Positions 32,770-45,900 of a DNA stretch of 64,000 nucleotides are shown in pieces (position 1 is the stretch's first letter; each line of letters begins with the position of its first letter). This DNA comes from Seminavis robusta. Taxonomy: Eukaryota; Bacillariophyta; Bacillariophyceae; Naviculales; Naviculaceae. The DNA lies in contig CAICTM010000288.1 in the NCBI GenBank assembly GCA_903772945.1, positions 1 to 64,000 of the forward strand. Reading direction: 5' to 3'. The translations under genes and the position numbers were made by a program. The notes under the pieces were generated by a model. That model saw nothing but the letters and a program-made list of their open reading frames with translations. It made no database searches and had not been told where the DNA came from.

Positions 32770-34647
32770 CTAATGCTGCTCCCACACAATATGCGACAGG
32801 CAGCAGGCCCCAACTTTGCGTGTGACAGGTGCCTTGGCTGTGATGCTGACGGGCAAACCAATGCCTTGTGTCTGAGAAGAATCGGCCGCCACTTCTTGTC
32901 GTCGCCCAATCTTAGCTCCGGCAGGTACCCCGACACTGACACAGGTCTTGCGCTTTAAATACTCCCCGGCACCATTGACTCGTACAACAGAAGGAACCTT
33001 GACACCCCCCACAACGTACTCAATGTCTCGATCCAATTGACAGGCTTCTTTGGATCGCTTGTCATTGGCTTCACAGACAATGAGACCATCAAACCAATGT
33101 TGTGCGTCGCTCTCTGTTGCGTCATTGTGATCGTGCGGTGCTCCCTCGTAGGGCAAAAAGAGTTCCAGTGGTCCACTTTCGGGAATTCCATAGAGTGCAA
33201 TCTTCATGTCGATGTATCCCAATCCACCACAGGTTTCAACTTTGCGTTTGGTATCTCGTTCAACGGGACTGACATCCAGGACCCACCCTTTGTGGTAGAA
33301 ATCATCGTTCCGGGTTTCCATGATATTCTCGGCCGTGGCCTCATTGGAAAGCCCCGCAATCACCAAGGAAGGTAGTACCTTTTCGTAGTCGGTCGCCGGC
33401 AAAAAGTTGGTGCGACAGGAGAGTTCCTTCATTTGATATTGATTGTCATTATCGTTGGCATGTCCAAATAAAATTTCCGTCACAGATTCATCATTGGGGG
33501 GTGGATTGGAAAGTGGCTTGGGAAAGGTGACGCGCACTTGTGGTTGTTGTTCCAGATAGGGTTTGTACCAATGATTGGGATTGTCGACTTGTGTTTGGTG
33601 TACAATTTCCAAAGCTTGTACGAAATGCATGGCAATCATCCATCCCATGAATTCGTGTTCCGCTTTCTTTGGATGCCAGGATCCTTTGCCAGGACATCCA
33701 TCGGGGGCTCCAAATTCGTCCCATTTTTGCAGCCCCGGTGGTTTTTGATCGTCTGGTTTTTGGAGCAACGCGGGATCAATGACGGCGCCCGCCTTGGCAA
33801 CTGTCAATGCACCCTGTAAGAGTCCCAGATTGACATATTTTTCCAGCACTTGTGCTCGCAAATTGTTGTTGTCGACCATGATAATCATGGGTTGTTTGGG
33901 CAATTGATGCAATGCCTGTCGCAGATATGCTTCAAAGACGGCGGGATCTTTAGACATTTCGTTCATGCTAAAATCCCAGGAGAGTACATCGGTTTGCTTG
34001 GAGACAAAATGATCCAGACAGTATGCATAAGGGAAGGAGGGAATCCCTCCAATGGCAGAATTGCGCACGATAAAGTTGGGGACTCCCACCTTTTGTAGAA
34101 TGTCTTGGAGTGTGCGTTCGACGACAAAGGGAAAGGATTGGGAAAAGAAGTTGCCTCTGCCAACGGTAATGGAATATCCCGCAAATCCCATGACAAAGGC
34201 TTCTTGTTGTGCGACGGCACGGAGAATGCGGTCGGCAGTCTTGTCCATGGCACCAAAAAAGGTAATGGTCTTTTGGTAGAGAGCATTGGCAGCTTGTTCG
34301 CCCCCATAGCGGTCATAGAATTCTTGTTTGACTTTGTCTAGGGCGGTCTTGACTGTTTGCGACGAAATGGCAGGTGGTGCTGGAAGTTGGTGTCGTAATA
34401 GTGTGGAAGCGGACTTTTCTTTCTTGCCAGTATTAGTATTTGTAGCCAGTGGCTTGGAAATGACATCCTCCTTGATATTGTTGTTGTTGTTGCCTGAAGT
34501 TTGTTTCTCGTGTTGCGTCAAAAAGGCCATGGAAGTACCAAACAAAACGACAGCACCCGCCAGGACACATACCAAAATTCCCAATACTAGTTGAGACGTC
34601 CTGACTTGGGGTTTTCTTCGGTTGTTGTTGCGAGATGCTATCTTCAT
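32770..34647 (-). CDS. SGNH-hydrolase-like type II membrane protein, copy 3
   Basis: Intronless, 625 residues, paralogue of the genes at 3115 and 7049 but inverted and 24 kb away. Basic N-terminus, one membrane helix (about 20-43), a short linker, then the lumenal SGNH-like domain: GFAGYSITVGRGNFF with candidate Ser159, VRNSAIGGIPSFPYAYC, TDVLSWDFSMNE, and AEHEFMGWMIAMHF for the His block. The second beta-rich domain (GWVLDVSPVERDTKRKVE, VCEANDKRSKEACQL) matches copy 1 closely, so copies 1 and 3 keep the full active-site set. Lack of introns against two in copy 1 suggests either intron loss or a retrocopy. Likely an esterase or acyltransferase in the secretory path; substrate unknown. Confidence 0.75.
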   Translation of the reverse strand: MKIASRNNNRRKPQVRTSQLVLGILVCVLAGAVVLFGTSMAFLTQHEKQTSGNNNNNIKEDVISKPLATNTNTGKKEKSASTLLRHQLPAPPAISSQTVKTALDKVKQEFYDRYGGEQAANALYQKTITFFGAMDKTADRILRAVAQQEAFVMGFAGYSITVGRGNFFSQSFPFVVERTLQDILQKVGVPNFIVRNSAIGGIPSFPYAYCLDHFVSKQTDVLSWDFSMNEMSKDPAVFEAYLRQALHQLPKQPMIIMVDNNNLRAQVLEKYVNLGLLQGALTVAKAGAVIDPALLQKPDDQKPPGLQKWDEFGAPDGCPGKGSWHPKKAEHEFMGWMIAMHFVQALEIVHQTQVDNPNHWYKPYLEQQPQVRVTFPKPLSNPPPNDESVTEILFGHANDNDNQYQMKELSCRTNFLPATDYEKVLPSLVIAGLSNEATAENIMETRNDDFYHKGWVLDVSPVERDTKRKVETCGGLGYIDMKIALYGIPESGPLELFLPYEGAPHDHNDATESDAQHWFDGLIVCEANDKRSKEACQLDRDIEYVVGGVKVPSVVRVNGAGEYLKRKTCVSVGVPAGAKIGRRQEVAADSSQTQGIGLPVSITAKAPVTRKVGACCLSHIVWEQH

Positions 34648-35233
34648 GGTGCCCTTTTTTTGGTTGTGCAGTATGGCTACTTGCTTGGCTACCGTACAGC
34701 AAGGCGTGAAGGAGAGTGTGTTGAGTTATTGGTCGAGCGAGTTGTTGTGGTTTTGAGAGGAGCATGTCCAGTCATTATGATCTTTCGCAAAAGACATTTG
34801 CAATGACTGCAACGTCAGGAGTGACTGAACTCGTCCCGAGTTGTCACGTTACGGTCACCACAAACCACAAACTATCAAAGGGCAACGGCTGTTTGAAGTG
34901 GTGGGAGCGCACTTGCGAGAAAACAGCTCGAGCGAGGTCCAATGACAACTGCAATTCAATTGACTGTCACTCTTGCATCCATCGTGTGGACATCAACATC
35001 AATCAAACAACAAACCAGCCAACACAAGTTGACTTGCAAGTACACAACCAGGACTTTGACAGGTTGATCCTTGTACCAAAGAGTGAATGAAGATAGGACT
35101 GATTCACATCCATCCAAGCAAACTGCTTTACTCGAAAGGGTAGCTTGATTTTCCCAAACTGGTGCATTTGTTCTTTCGCATTAAATCCACATTTATAAGA
35201 GAGAGAGAGAGAAGAGAGACAAGATAATCCAAT
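34648..35233. other. divergent intergenic region with GA microsatellite
   Basis: Separates the starts of SGNH-like copy 3 (minus) and the SLC13-type transporter (plus). A GA run lies at about 35193-35218, just before the transporter ATG. No other motif named. Confidence 0.5.
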
Positions 35234-38200
35234 ATGATGATGACGACTGACCTGGATCCCTACGATCCCTTCTTTTGGGAGGATTATCACCATGAAGACG
35301 ACTTGCTACTGATGCGATCTCACGGCTACTGCCCTTGTCCCCACCGATGGCTGCAAGGCGATAACACTACCACTACTACTGAAGGAGAAGGCACTTCAGA
35401 TGTGGAAACTTGGAAAGTGGTGATTACCCTCATTACTATCTTTGGCATGTTTGTCATGCTCATTTCCGATTTTGCTGGAGCCGATTCCGTCATGTTAATG
35501 GCATTGACCGTGTTCATGTGCACCCAAATTGTCTCCATTGATGAAGGACTCAAGGGATTTGCCGATGAATCCCTATTGACAGTCCTCATTTTGTTTATTG
35601 TCGCCGAGGGAATTTCCCGAACCGGAGCCCTCGATTGGTACATGGGAAAACTATTGGGGCGACCCAAATCGGTGGGCACGGCACAAGTCCGATTGATGGT
35701 ACCCATTGCCATTGTATCGGCGTTTCTCAACAATACACCCGTCGTTGCCGTCATGATCCCCATCGTACAACGATGGGGCAAAAATATTGGAGTCAATCCA
35801 CAACAATTGCTGATACCCCTCTCGTTTGCCAGTATTTTTGGAGGAACCTGTACATTGATTGGAACCTCCACCAATCTCATTGTCAATGGGTTATACGAAG
35901 ATCGATACAGCCATCTGCCCGATTATCAACCCATTGGATTGTTTGATTTGGGAGAATATGGAATACCCATTGCACTCATTGGAATGACCTATTTGCTCAT
36001 GGCATCGCCCTTTGTACTGCCAGGAGGCGAACGCGGCAATCGACAAGGAGGACAAAATCCCATGGAAGATAGTGAAGATGTACTCTTGGGAGCACGATTG
36101 ACACAATGGTCGCCCGCGGCGGGACGATCGGTCAAACGATCGGGATTGCGTGATACCGGTGGAATCTACTTGGTCAGTGTCCATCGGTTTCAAACCGGCA
36201 ATGTCCATCGAGCCGTAGGACAAGAGTTTGTCCTGAATGTAGGAGATATTCTATACTTTACGGGATTGCTGGATGGATTTGGAGCCTTTTGTGAAGAACA
36301 TGGCCTGGAAATGATTACCAATGAAATTGAAGATACCATTCATGGAGATCGAAGTGCACATTTCATTGCAGAACAACCAAACAAGCATGATACTGCTGCT
36401 CCAATAAAGGACAACATTATGCCAAAGCTTACTAATAATGACAGCGATGATGTGGGTGATGCCGATTCCGACCAGGCCATTGACGATGCCACTGACGATA
36501 TCGAAAGACAGGCAGACGCCTTGAGGGCAACCGTACCCTCCAGCAACCGGTCTCCCATGATGCCAACTCTCCCAGAAGACGAGGACTTCACATTGGATAT
36601 TCCAGTCGAAGTCGGGGCCACCAAAGCTTCGCTCGTACGAGCCGACAATTTTGAACGTTTGCGAAGTATCAATCGATTGACCGATATGATTCGAGGGATA
36701 GAGCGAGATGAATCCGAAGATATAGGATCCGCAGGCACTCCCAAGAAACGGCGGCATCCGTCCGCGCGGAGAACCGTCACGGCAGCTCCCAAGATTGTGG
36801 CGACGATTGAACAGAACTTGGTGGTCATTGGAGTCGATTCCAGGGATCGACCAGGATTACTACTCGATATTTCCAAAGGATTACTCTCCTTCAATCTGCA
36901 GCTGCATCACACAGAAGCAGCAGTCGTTGATGGCAGATCGCTCTCCATTTGGCGCTGCGAGCCGATTGGAACAGAACTCGTCGATGTCGAAGAGGTGTGG
37001 ACCGTAATGACGGTAAGTGTCGAATTCGATGCAGCATAGCAAGTGGAATTGCAAGTATGTTTTCTGATGGAAATGGCTTGTCCAAAAGGCACTGCTGGAG
37101 CGTGACACTGGTGTTCTGGCAGTAAAGAAACGAGGGCTGCAGGTCGTTCGGGCACGCGTTACGGCTGTGTCTCGTTTGGTGGGTAAGACAGCAGCCGCAG
37201 TAGACTTTCGTGAAACTTACAAATGCGCAATCGTGGCAATGCAGCGTGGGGGCAAGAACATCAACCAGGCACTGTCGACAGTGGTGTTTCAGGCACAAGA
37301 TATTTTAATCTTGCAAGCTAGTGACGACTCGCCGCTGCTGAGGATCAAGCCACCTGCTGATGATTTCTATCAAAAGCTGGCGGAGGAAGCAGCGGCGGCG
37401 ACGTCAACAGCATCGGGGCCCAAGATTCCCAGGCCAAGCTCTTACAAGTCTCTGGTCAATCTAGTCAAGCTTCCGCTTCCAAATTTGTCAAGGAGGCCCA
37501 GTCAGGACGACTTGCAAACTTTGCCGAAAACAACGCAGAAGCAAGAAACCCACAGCGATAGTTCGCCGAATGATGACAAGGTTGTAGTCGAAGGAGAGGG
37601 CTTCTATATCCCAGCTGAAGCCATCGAAACTGGCATTCAAAACGGAGAACCTGAAGAATCAGAATCCAATCAAATGGTAACATAAGTGCCTGACATCTCC
37701 TGCTTTACGCACGCGAATCGTACCCTCAACATTCCCCTTCTCCTGCAGAATCCCACCGAAACTGCGAACGATGAGTTGATATTGAGAGATATGGAAGTCA
37801 TGTTAACAACTGCACGGGGAAATGGCGAACAGCAGTCTCGAGAATTCCTTACTGCTATGCAGGTTGCAACAAATTCACAGCTTGCAGGCCAGACCGTGGC
37901 CCAGGCCGGTCTTCAAAAACTCCCTGGTGTCGTTCTCATCAGTATCGAACGACCAGCTCCCGTACCGCAGCAAGAAGACAACAGGAAGTCAACGGTAGTG
38001 CTCAGCAGCATAACAGGCGGAGGTAGTAAAGGCGATCCAGGATGTGACTTTGATGGAACACTCTCGGTGCGGACTACGGAACCTCGGTACAGTGCCATCG
38101 AGCTAGAAGAGCCTCTGAAGGACGGTGACGTGCTTTGGTTTGCTGGTTCCGCATCTGCCGTTGGCGATCTGCGAAAAATTCCAGGGCTTGTTTCGTTTGA

Positions 38201-39590
38201 AAGTGACGAAGTGAAGAAGATGAACGAGAATGTCTACGATCGACGACTAGTTCAGGCTGTTATTGCACGACAAGGTCCTCTTGCAGGAAAGACTGTGAAG
38301 GAAGTACGTTTTCGCACTCGATATGGTGCGGCCGTGATTGCGGTTCATCGTGAGGGTAAGTGGAGTTGCGCCTTCGTTGTTCGCTTCCAATCATTTGTAG
38401 CTGATACCGACTCGAATCCTCTCAAGGTAAACGTATCCACGACCATCCTGGAAATATCGTTCTGCAAGCTGGTGATGTGCTTCTATTGGAAGCTGGGTCA
38501 GCATTCATCGGAAAGAGTGCCGAAAACGAGCGTTCCTTTGCACTTCTCTCTGAGGTGAAGGACTCGGCTCCGCCAAGGCTCAGGTATCTTGTGCCTGCCT
38601 TGATCATTACACTTATCATGCTGATTGTTGCGACACTTGGCATTGCTTCACTTCTATTGTGTGCCCTGGTCGCTTCCATCTTGATGGTTGCTTTAGGGAT
38701 TCTGACGCAACAAGAGGCCAGAGATGCTGTAAACTGGGAGGTATACGTGTACGTTTTGCTGGGTCTGGGAAGCGGCGATGTTTCTACGTTCGTCGTGCTA
38801 ACAACAAAATGATGCGTGCTACAATAGTACAATTGCCTGCGCTTTTGGAATCGGAGAAGCCCTGGTGGCTTCCGGAGTCGCAGAAGCCTGTGCCAGCGGT
38901 CTTGTCAGTGTTGGAGAGGCGCTTGGAATGGGAGGTAAGACCAACGGCGGTTGCCTCATAATGCTTTCTTGACGACTCTTAATCGGATCCTTCTGTTTTA
39001 CAGATGCTGGCCTCTACGGTGCTGTGTACCTCGCCACGATGGTAATCAGCAACATCGTTACCAACAACGCAGCTGCGACGCTTGTATTTCCGATTGCAAT
39101 GAAAGCAGCAGAAGACACAGGAGCCAATGTAGTCCTAATGAGTTACTGTTTGATGCTTGGAGCCTCAGCAAGCTTCATGACTCCGTTTGGCTACACGTAA
39201 GTACGAGTCGAGTCGTTCCTCGCGGTGCAGCATTTCGTGCGCGTTTCATTCCCAAAATTCGGTTGGCAGAGTTCTGACAATTTTCTTACACGCTGCGACG
39301 TACAGGACAAATCTTATGATCTATGGCCCTGGTGGTTACAAGGTGCGTTCTGTGCTGCATGCACATGTGCAGTAACGGTGCCTACTCTGTCCTCATCTCA
39401 CATGTTGTTTACTATTGGCAACTAGTCAAAAGATTTCCTCGTGATAGGAACACCTCTACAGCTTGGGCTGTGGATCTTGACTACCGTGCTGTTGGGAACT
39501 CCTTCCAACTGGTGGTTGAGTTGGGTGGTTACATTCGCTGCCTTCCTTCTCGTCGTCATTGTAAAGTCACGAAGTTCGAAACTTCCGTAG
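35234..39590 (+). CDS. SLC13/SLT-type anion transporter with TrkA-C and ACT-like domains
   Basis: Eight exons: 35234-37012, 37089-37676, 37749-38355, 38427-38748, 38828-38934, 39004-39196, 39306-39342 and 39426-39590, giving 1,265 residues. Both halves of the ion-transporter membrane domain are present: FADESLLTVLILFIVAEGIS and FLNNTPVVAVMIPI with GTSTNLIVNG in the first, and ATMVISNIVTNNAAATLVFP with TPFGYTTNLMIYGPGGY across exons 6-7. The cytosolic loop holds four TrkA-C (RCK_C) modules, each with a VGKT/AGQT/AGKT-type motif and a DIL/DVL end. Between the first and second, residues about 521-590, NLVVIGVDSRDRPGLLLDIS starts a sequence with the ACT-domain pattern. Relatives transport sulphate or other anions (SAC/SLT type); substrate here is not proven. 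Confidence 0.88.
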
Positions 39591-39979
39591 AGCAAGCGAA
39601 TACCAGACGGACCCAATCATCCAAAGATAAAGGCCACAGCCAATCATGCGGCTACAACCGTACCAGATTCAATAGCACGGGGCTTTCCATGACGCAATTG
39701 GGAGCTAGAGTTTTTAGGCTTTGCCAATTCCTGGTAATCAGCCAGAACAACCGAAACTGCTCCAGTGCATTTCGGCCACGGTACGTGTACCGGTGGGGCA
39801 TCAGAACGAATGATTTGATTCAATCGAAGAAGTAAATTCGCCTGTGCAGTGAATCATGCTACGATCTCTTCTCTCAACGATAAATATAAACTTTTTGCTT
39901 TAAAAATTAGTTTGTTCTAACATGGACCACTACCGTACACTGTGTGTACATTTTATATTGTGGTGTGTTGTTTTGCGCT
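39591..39979. other. convergent 3' region
   Basis: 389 bases between the transporter and the large coiled-coil gene, with ATTTGATTCAATCGAA at about 39815. No coding signal. Confidence 0.5.
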
Positions 39980-42900
39980 TCAACAAGTGTTTGCTTGGGG
40001 AAAGGGCCCTGTTTCCTGGCTGGCTCTGCTGCACTCATCGTCGTCGTCTGATTTGAACGAGAACTCACATCCTGACGCTGCTTGCATCTCTGCCGAAAGC
40101 AAAGCAAGCTCGTCATTCCCTTCACTTTCCATGCATTCCGTTGCAGGGCAAGCTTCGTGTTCAGCGTTTTTGTTTGGCGCGAGCTCTTCTGCATCCGATT
40201 CGATCACCTCGTCGTTCGTCGCTTGCTCCATGCATTCGACGTTATCGGTTTGCCCAGCACTTGGCGTGCCATCATTATTGTTCACATCATGTGTATCTGG
40301 TTCAGGATATTTTGCAGATGGTTCCATTTCTTCCACAGCACTTTGTGTGTTGTGTAGAGGGGAACCAGCACTGGAGACGGAGGCAATGGCCATCAGCTCG
40401 TGTTGCAACCTTGCGGCTGCCTCTGAATCGTCGGCTCTTGGCGCTGGCTCGTCTACAGTTGCTGGCTGAACTGGCTCTTCTACCTGTACAGTTGTCGACT
40501 GCATTTCACTCCCTGCATTGTTCAATTGGTCTGATTCGGCTTCGTCGGCTGTTGGTGGAGCCGCCAACTCTCTTGGCGCTGGCTCGTCTACGGTTGCTGG
40601 CTGAGCTGGCTCTTCTAAAGTTGTCGACTGCATTTCATTCCCTGCATTGTTCAATTGGTCTGATTTTGTTTCGTCAGCTGTTGGTGGAGCCGCCAACTCT
40701 TCAGTGGTTGCATCCGTTTGTTGCACTGAATCCTTTAGTTGATTTAACCCAATATCGTCGGCTTCGTCAGCTTTGGGTGAGGTTTCCAGCTCTTCTGCAG
40801 TAGCTAGGTTCGTTTCTTCACCTGGTGTATCTTCACCTGGTGTATCCACGAGTTGGTTATCCAGGTTCGTTTCTTCACCTGGTGTATCAACGGGTTGGTT
40901 TGACTCGGCTTCATCGGTTTGGGGGGGCAACTCTTCGAAAGCCTTCGGAATCGATTGGTCCCCTACATCAATGGGTTTCGCGGTTGGGGCAGTAGCTAGG
41001 TTCGTTTCTTCACCTGCTGTATCACCCGTTGTATCAATGGGTTGGTTTGACTCGTCTTCATCGGTTTGGGGGGCCAACTCTTCCAAAGGCTTTGGAATCG
41101 TTTGGTCCCCTGCATCAATAGGTTTCGCGGTTGGGGGGTTTGTGCTGAGAGCATGGTGTGGGACATTTACGTAGTCCTCGGCTCCGTCAGGTTCTGTCAT
41201 GCTGGCAGTAATGCTGGGAGATGAAGGAAAAAGTATATGTGAGTGGTGGCACGCTGCCATCATGATGAGCGAGACACTCTGTTGTCGACTTACCTGCTAA
41301 GGCTTTCTACGTGAAAGCTTCCAATGTCATCATGTTCCTGTCTTGAATCCCCAAATCCAGTTTCCTCCTCTACATGTTCCTCTTGGACAGCCTCCGGGTT
41401 GGCTTCAGCGGCAGTCGGCTTGCTATGATCCTGCGCGAGGGCAGGATCCTGAACCGCTCTCGGTGTTACTCCAGCGTTCTCTTCTGTAGGTTGAACAACA
41501 ACGATTCGTTCTTCGGGGGTCGCCTCTACAGGTTCGCCAACATCATCGCGAACTTGTGGCCCATCAACCGAGATCGGGACAGCACGAGCTTTGTTCGAAG
41601 GGGTGGACATTTTCTCCCTCGTTTTCTGGAGAGAGGCAAACGTATCAGCTAGATCTCCAGTATCGATAGACTGGGGTCTCCGAGACACTGGGGCATTTGC
41701 CTTGTTTCCAACAGCAGCCGAGACAGGCTTCTTGGCATTGGTAGACTGCTTTTGAGCTGCGTGACTCTGCTTAACCACTGTTCGGGGTGGCGCAGCTGTC
41801 TTTGTACGCTTTCCTGCCTGTGCCTGTTGAGTCTTGATCCCGACACCTGGTCGAGGAATGGTTTTGGTTTGTCTCGAAGCCGTTGTGGTGGACTTGGTTG
41901 TGGTGCTTGCAGCAGGTTTCTTTACTGGCTTTTGTTTGGTTCTTGCCGCAGATGCAGCCGTTGTCAAACGCGAAGAAGCTGTTGGAGGCGGAATTGCAGT
42001 GCGTCGAGGAGTCGGAGTTGGCGGTCGCAGTGACGACCGCTTTGCAGTTGCAGAAGAGGAGCGCTTTGAAGTTGGGGTGGGAGGTCGAGGTTGAATGCCG
42101 GTAGAGGAACGTTTGGAGCTAGGAGGTTGAATGGATGGGCGTTTCTGGGGTGCTTTTAAAACACCAGTAGTTTTTCTAACAACACCAGACTTGGGTGTTG
42201 GTTTCGCTGACTTGGAGGAAGAGTTGGATGGAGACCGTGCACCAACCTTGGGAGATAGCTTGGCCGCCTTGTTGGTCGGCGACGGAAGCGGTCGAAGATG
42301 CAAAGGAACTCTGGGAGCCTTTTGCTTTTGCTCTACTGTTGGGCTCGGTTGCTTTTTTGAACCGGAAGGAGCTTGCGCTGAGGACGGCTTGGAGTCCGTT
42401 GCTACCGAAGGGGTCGCCAATTCGGAAACCTCGATGGAGAGCTTGCGCGTTGCGGTACATGTGGCGTGAGCAGCCACTCGCTGTGACGGCTCGCCATGAG
42501 ACGGTGTTTCATCAGCCGTTTGTGATGGAGATTCGTCAGTAGTTTCATCAGATTTCTGAGCAGGGCTTTCGGCAGGGGTTTCCGTGAACAGATTGGCCGA
42601 ATCCATTTGAGGAGCATCCTTAATGTCCTCCTCATCAGCCACCGTCGCGGGCGTCTCTGCCGCCGAATCCTTTGCGTCTTCGTCCTCCAAGTTGTCGACC
42701 TCTGAGTTTCCATTTGATGCAGCCTCATTTTCCTGTTCTGGCTTGTTGGTGGCCTCGACCGCGTCATGGGTGGGTTGTTTTGTGGATGGTTCCTCAACAG
42801 CCTGCTGCGACTTTTCGGTTTGTGGCTCGGCTTTACTATTCTGGTATGGCTTGTCGTCCACAATGACCTGTACTGTTTCGTCCGAAAGAGATTCCGTCGG

Positions 42901-45900
42901 TGGTGACTCAACTTTCTGCGGTTGTGGTGGCGGTGTAGCTGGTGAGTAGTCGCTCTGAACACTCTGAACAGTCTCAACTACAACTGCAATCGGCTCTGCT
43001 GCAGTCTGCGCTTGTTGTTTGTCCTCAGAGGTTGTGTGATTTGGTGACGGTTCGCGCTGAACAGCTAGAGCGGGTATTGCGGTAATAACGTTGGATGGTT
43101 CGACGGTGTCCTGTCTCGCACGTGCGTCTGTTTCTCCGGCAAACGGCTTGACGATGTCTTGCGTGTTCGACACCGCCTCCTTGTTGTCTCTGGCTCTCGC
43201 TTCTTTTGCTTGCTTGGCTTGTTCAGCTTGCTTGGCCTGTTCAGCAATGAGTGCTTTCTTTTCTTCTTCTAGCTGTTCTCGTTCAGCAAGGAATGCCCGC
43301 TTTTCTTCTTCAAGCTTTTCTCGCATCTCATCGATGGCTCTTCTCTTCTCCTGCTCTGCTTCCCTCAGCTGTTTGTCTTTTTCTCTCTGCAGTGTTCTCA
43401 TGACCATCTTGAACATGCCAACTCTTTCTTCGAGCATGTTCTTCGGAAATTCACGCTCTTGACCACTAAGGATTCTCATAAGCTGCCCACTCAATGACTC
43501 GAGCTTAGTTGTCAATGGTGATGTCAACGGTGATGCTGGCATCGTCATGTTTCCAAAGTAGCCAAAATCACCTCCAGGCGATTCTGGTAGGACCAAGTTG
43601 GAGAGCCTAGGAGAGTTCTCCTTCGTCTTGGGGGTGCCGTTCAACTTCCGATCTTGGACGGCATCACATTTCGAGCTCGATACCTCTGTCGGTCCAGGTT
43701 CGGAGATGGTAGCACTAACTTTATCATCTTGGTTTTCGGGAGGAACGCTTTCATCCACTTCTTCTTCAACGCACTCAGAGCTTGCCGATTTCGAAATCTG
43801 AAGCGTCAATTCGAGGTTGCTCAATGAATTCAAAACTGCTTCGATTTGGGTCAATTCGGCGTCGTCGTCGCCCTCTAGAACAACTCCATTGATTGGTTTC
43901 AAATCTTCTTGATCAGCTACGGAGGTATCTACTACTGCAGTGTCGCACTCTTCGGTTTGTGTGGCTGCGTCCTCAATGAGCTTCTTCTCTTCTGGAGGAG
44001 GGGCTGCCGCCAGCTCGGCCAAGTGCGTTTCTTCTGCCACAAAGCCAGTTTCGAAAGGTACTACAGCATCGGCGAGGCTATTGGTAGCGGATAGAGCGCC
44101 CGAGTTCTGAAGGCTCAGTGTACTGGCGTAGCATGCACACGAGAAGCGCTGAAGCTTTTCCTGCAAAGACGGCTTGCCACTCTTAGCATTCCCTTTAACA
44201 GATTTGTCCATATGTTGAAGTTGTTCCTTGCATTTCTCATTGGAGATGGCTAGTTTGCCACAATCTGTTCCTTCGTCTTGGGGTTCCTCAGCAGTGGCGT
44301 AAGAGCCTGAATGACTTTCTTCCTTGGACGCCAGAGCAGCAGAGCAAGAGAAAATTGGATCTACTTCCTCACCTGATGCTTCTCCCGAGCTCGCGACCGA
44401 GTTGCACGTTGGCTTTTCTTCATCGGAGGCGCAGTGGCTCGATACGTTTTCGCTATTCGCACTGTTTGCTGCCTGGGAACACAAGAAGATCGGATCGACT
44501 TCGTCGCCTTGTTCCTTTGTCTCGGTCCAGGCTTCTTTGGTCGTCGCTGCGACACTGGTTCTGATGGTGCTGGAATCGTCAACGACACCCTTCCTGGTGC
44601 TGGAGTCGTACGGATTGATGAGACACTTCACCACAGGCGCAGTAGATTCTGTAGGCACTTTGCCGTCATTGCCATCTTCCAAAGTTGACCCCTTAGCCAC
44701 TTCTTGTTGGTCCAGACTCGCTTGAGTTTTCTCCTGTGTTTCCTTCTGAACATCCTCCGACTTGTTGCTGTGCTCGACCGACTCGTGTGACCGTGATGAC
44801 ACTGACAGTATATCTCTCAGTTTTGAAGATTCTTCCGACAACGACTTTACTCTTTCGTTGAGCAGCAGGATGTGTTGCTCGTGCCCAGTCTCAAGGTCAA
44901 GCTTTTCGATGTCTGCATTCTCCACCGACACAAGGAGACCCCGGATCTCATTCTTCATCTCCTGCATGGCACGCTCTTTATCCTCCACGCATTGTTTCTG
45001 TTGTCGCATCATGCTCTCCAGCTCCAGATTGACCTGCTGGAGAAAATCCTTCGATTTGATTTCCTCTTGGCACGACCTTTCGAGCTGCGTGATCTTTTCC
45101 TTCAACTCCGAGATAGTAGTCTCCCTGTCAACGATGTCCTTCGACTGATCATTCGTCAAACTTCGCATCTCCTTGTTTTCCTTTTGAAGTTCCTCAATCA
45201 GTGAATTGCATTCCTCTTGCTTTGCGATGGCATCCGTTCTCTCCGTTTGCAACTGCCTCATAGTCTCCGCATTCTCGTGAGCCTTGAAGAGTTGATCGCG
45301 AGCTTCTCCGAGCAATCCCTCCGCGTGAAGAAGCTTGTATCGGAGATTCTCGATGGTCTGTTTTGCCACCTCAAGGGCTTCTTCGGCAGCCCGTTGAGAG
45401 GTCACCAGGGTGTTAATCTTGGTCCTTGATTTTGCTCTGGAAGAAGTGAGTTCCGCCTTGACTGAAATCAGAGTCCTTTCTGCAACTTTCAGAGAGGATT
45501 GGATGTCTTTCTCCTGGCGGCCAGATTGTGAAAGCTCAGCTTTCAACTCTTCTATATGGTAGTCCTTCTCGGCTACGGAGGCTTGAAGGCATTCAATCGT
45601 GGCCTTTTGATTCTTCAACAAGTTTCCCAAGCTGCTCTTCAGTGTTTTCAGTTCGCCGAATTCTTCGTCGGCCGTAAACTCATTCTTCAAAGCACTCGCA
45701 ACTTTCATGGCTCCGGCAATCTTCAGTACCTCTTCCTTGTGCTCCTGTTCCAATTTCATGCTGTCTCTTTTGAGCCGGCTTTCAATGTCTTCTACTGCCG
45801 CGGTGACTGCTCGGCGCTTTTCCTCTTCACTGTTCTTGAGTTGAATTCGTAACTCTCTAATCTCCTCTCTGGTAGCTTCGCTGATGTCGCTATCGTCGGT

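Noticed and set aside
40141-40803. 220-codon plus-strand frame
   Set aside because: Shadow of the repeats of the large coiled-coil gene on the other strand.
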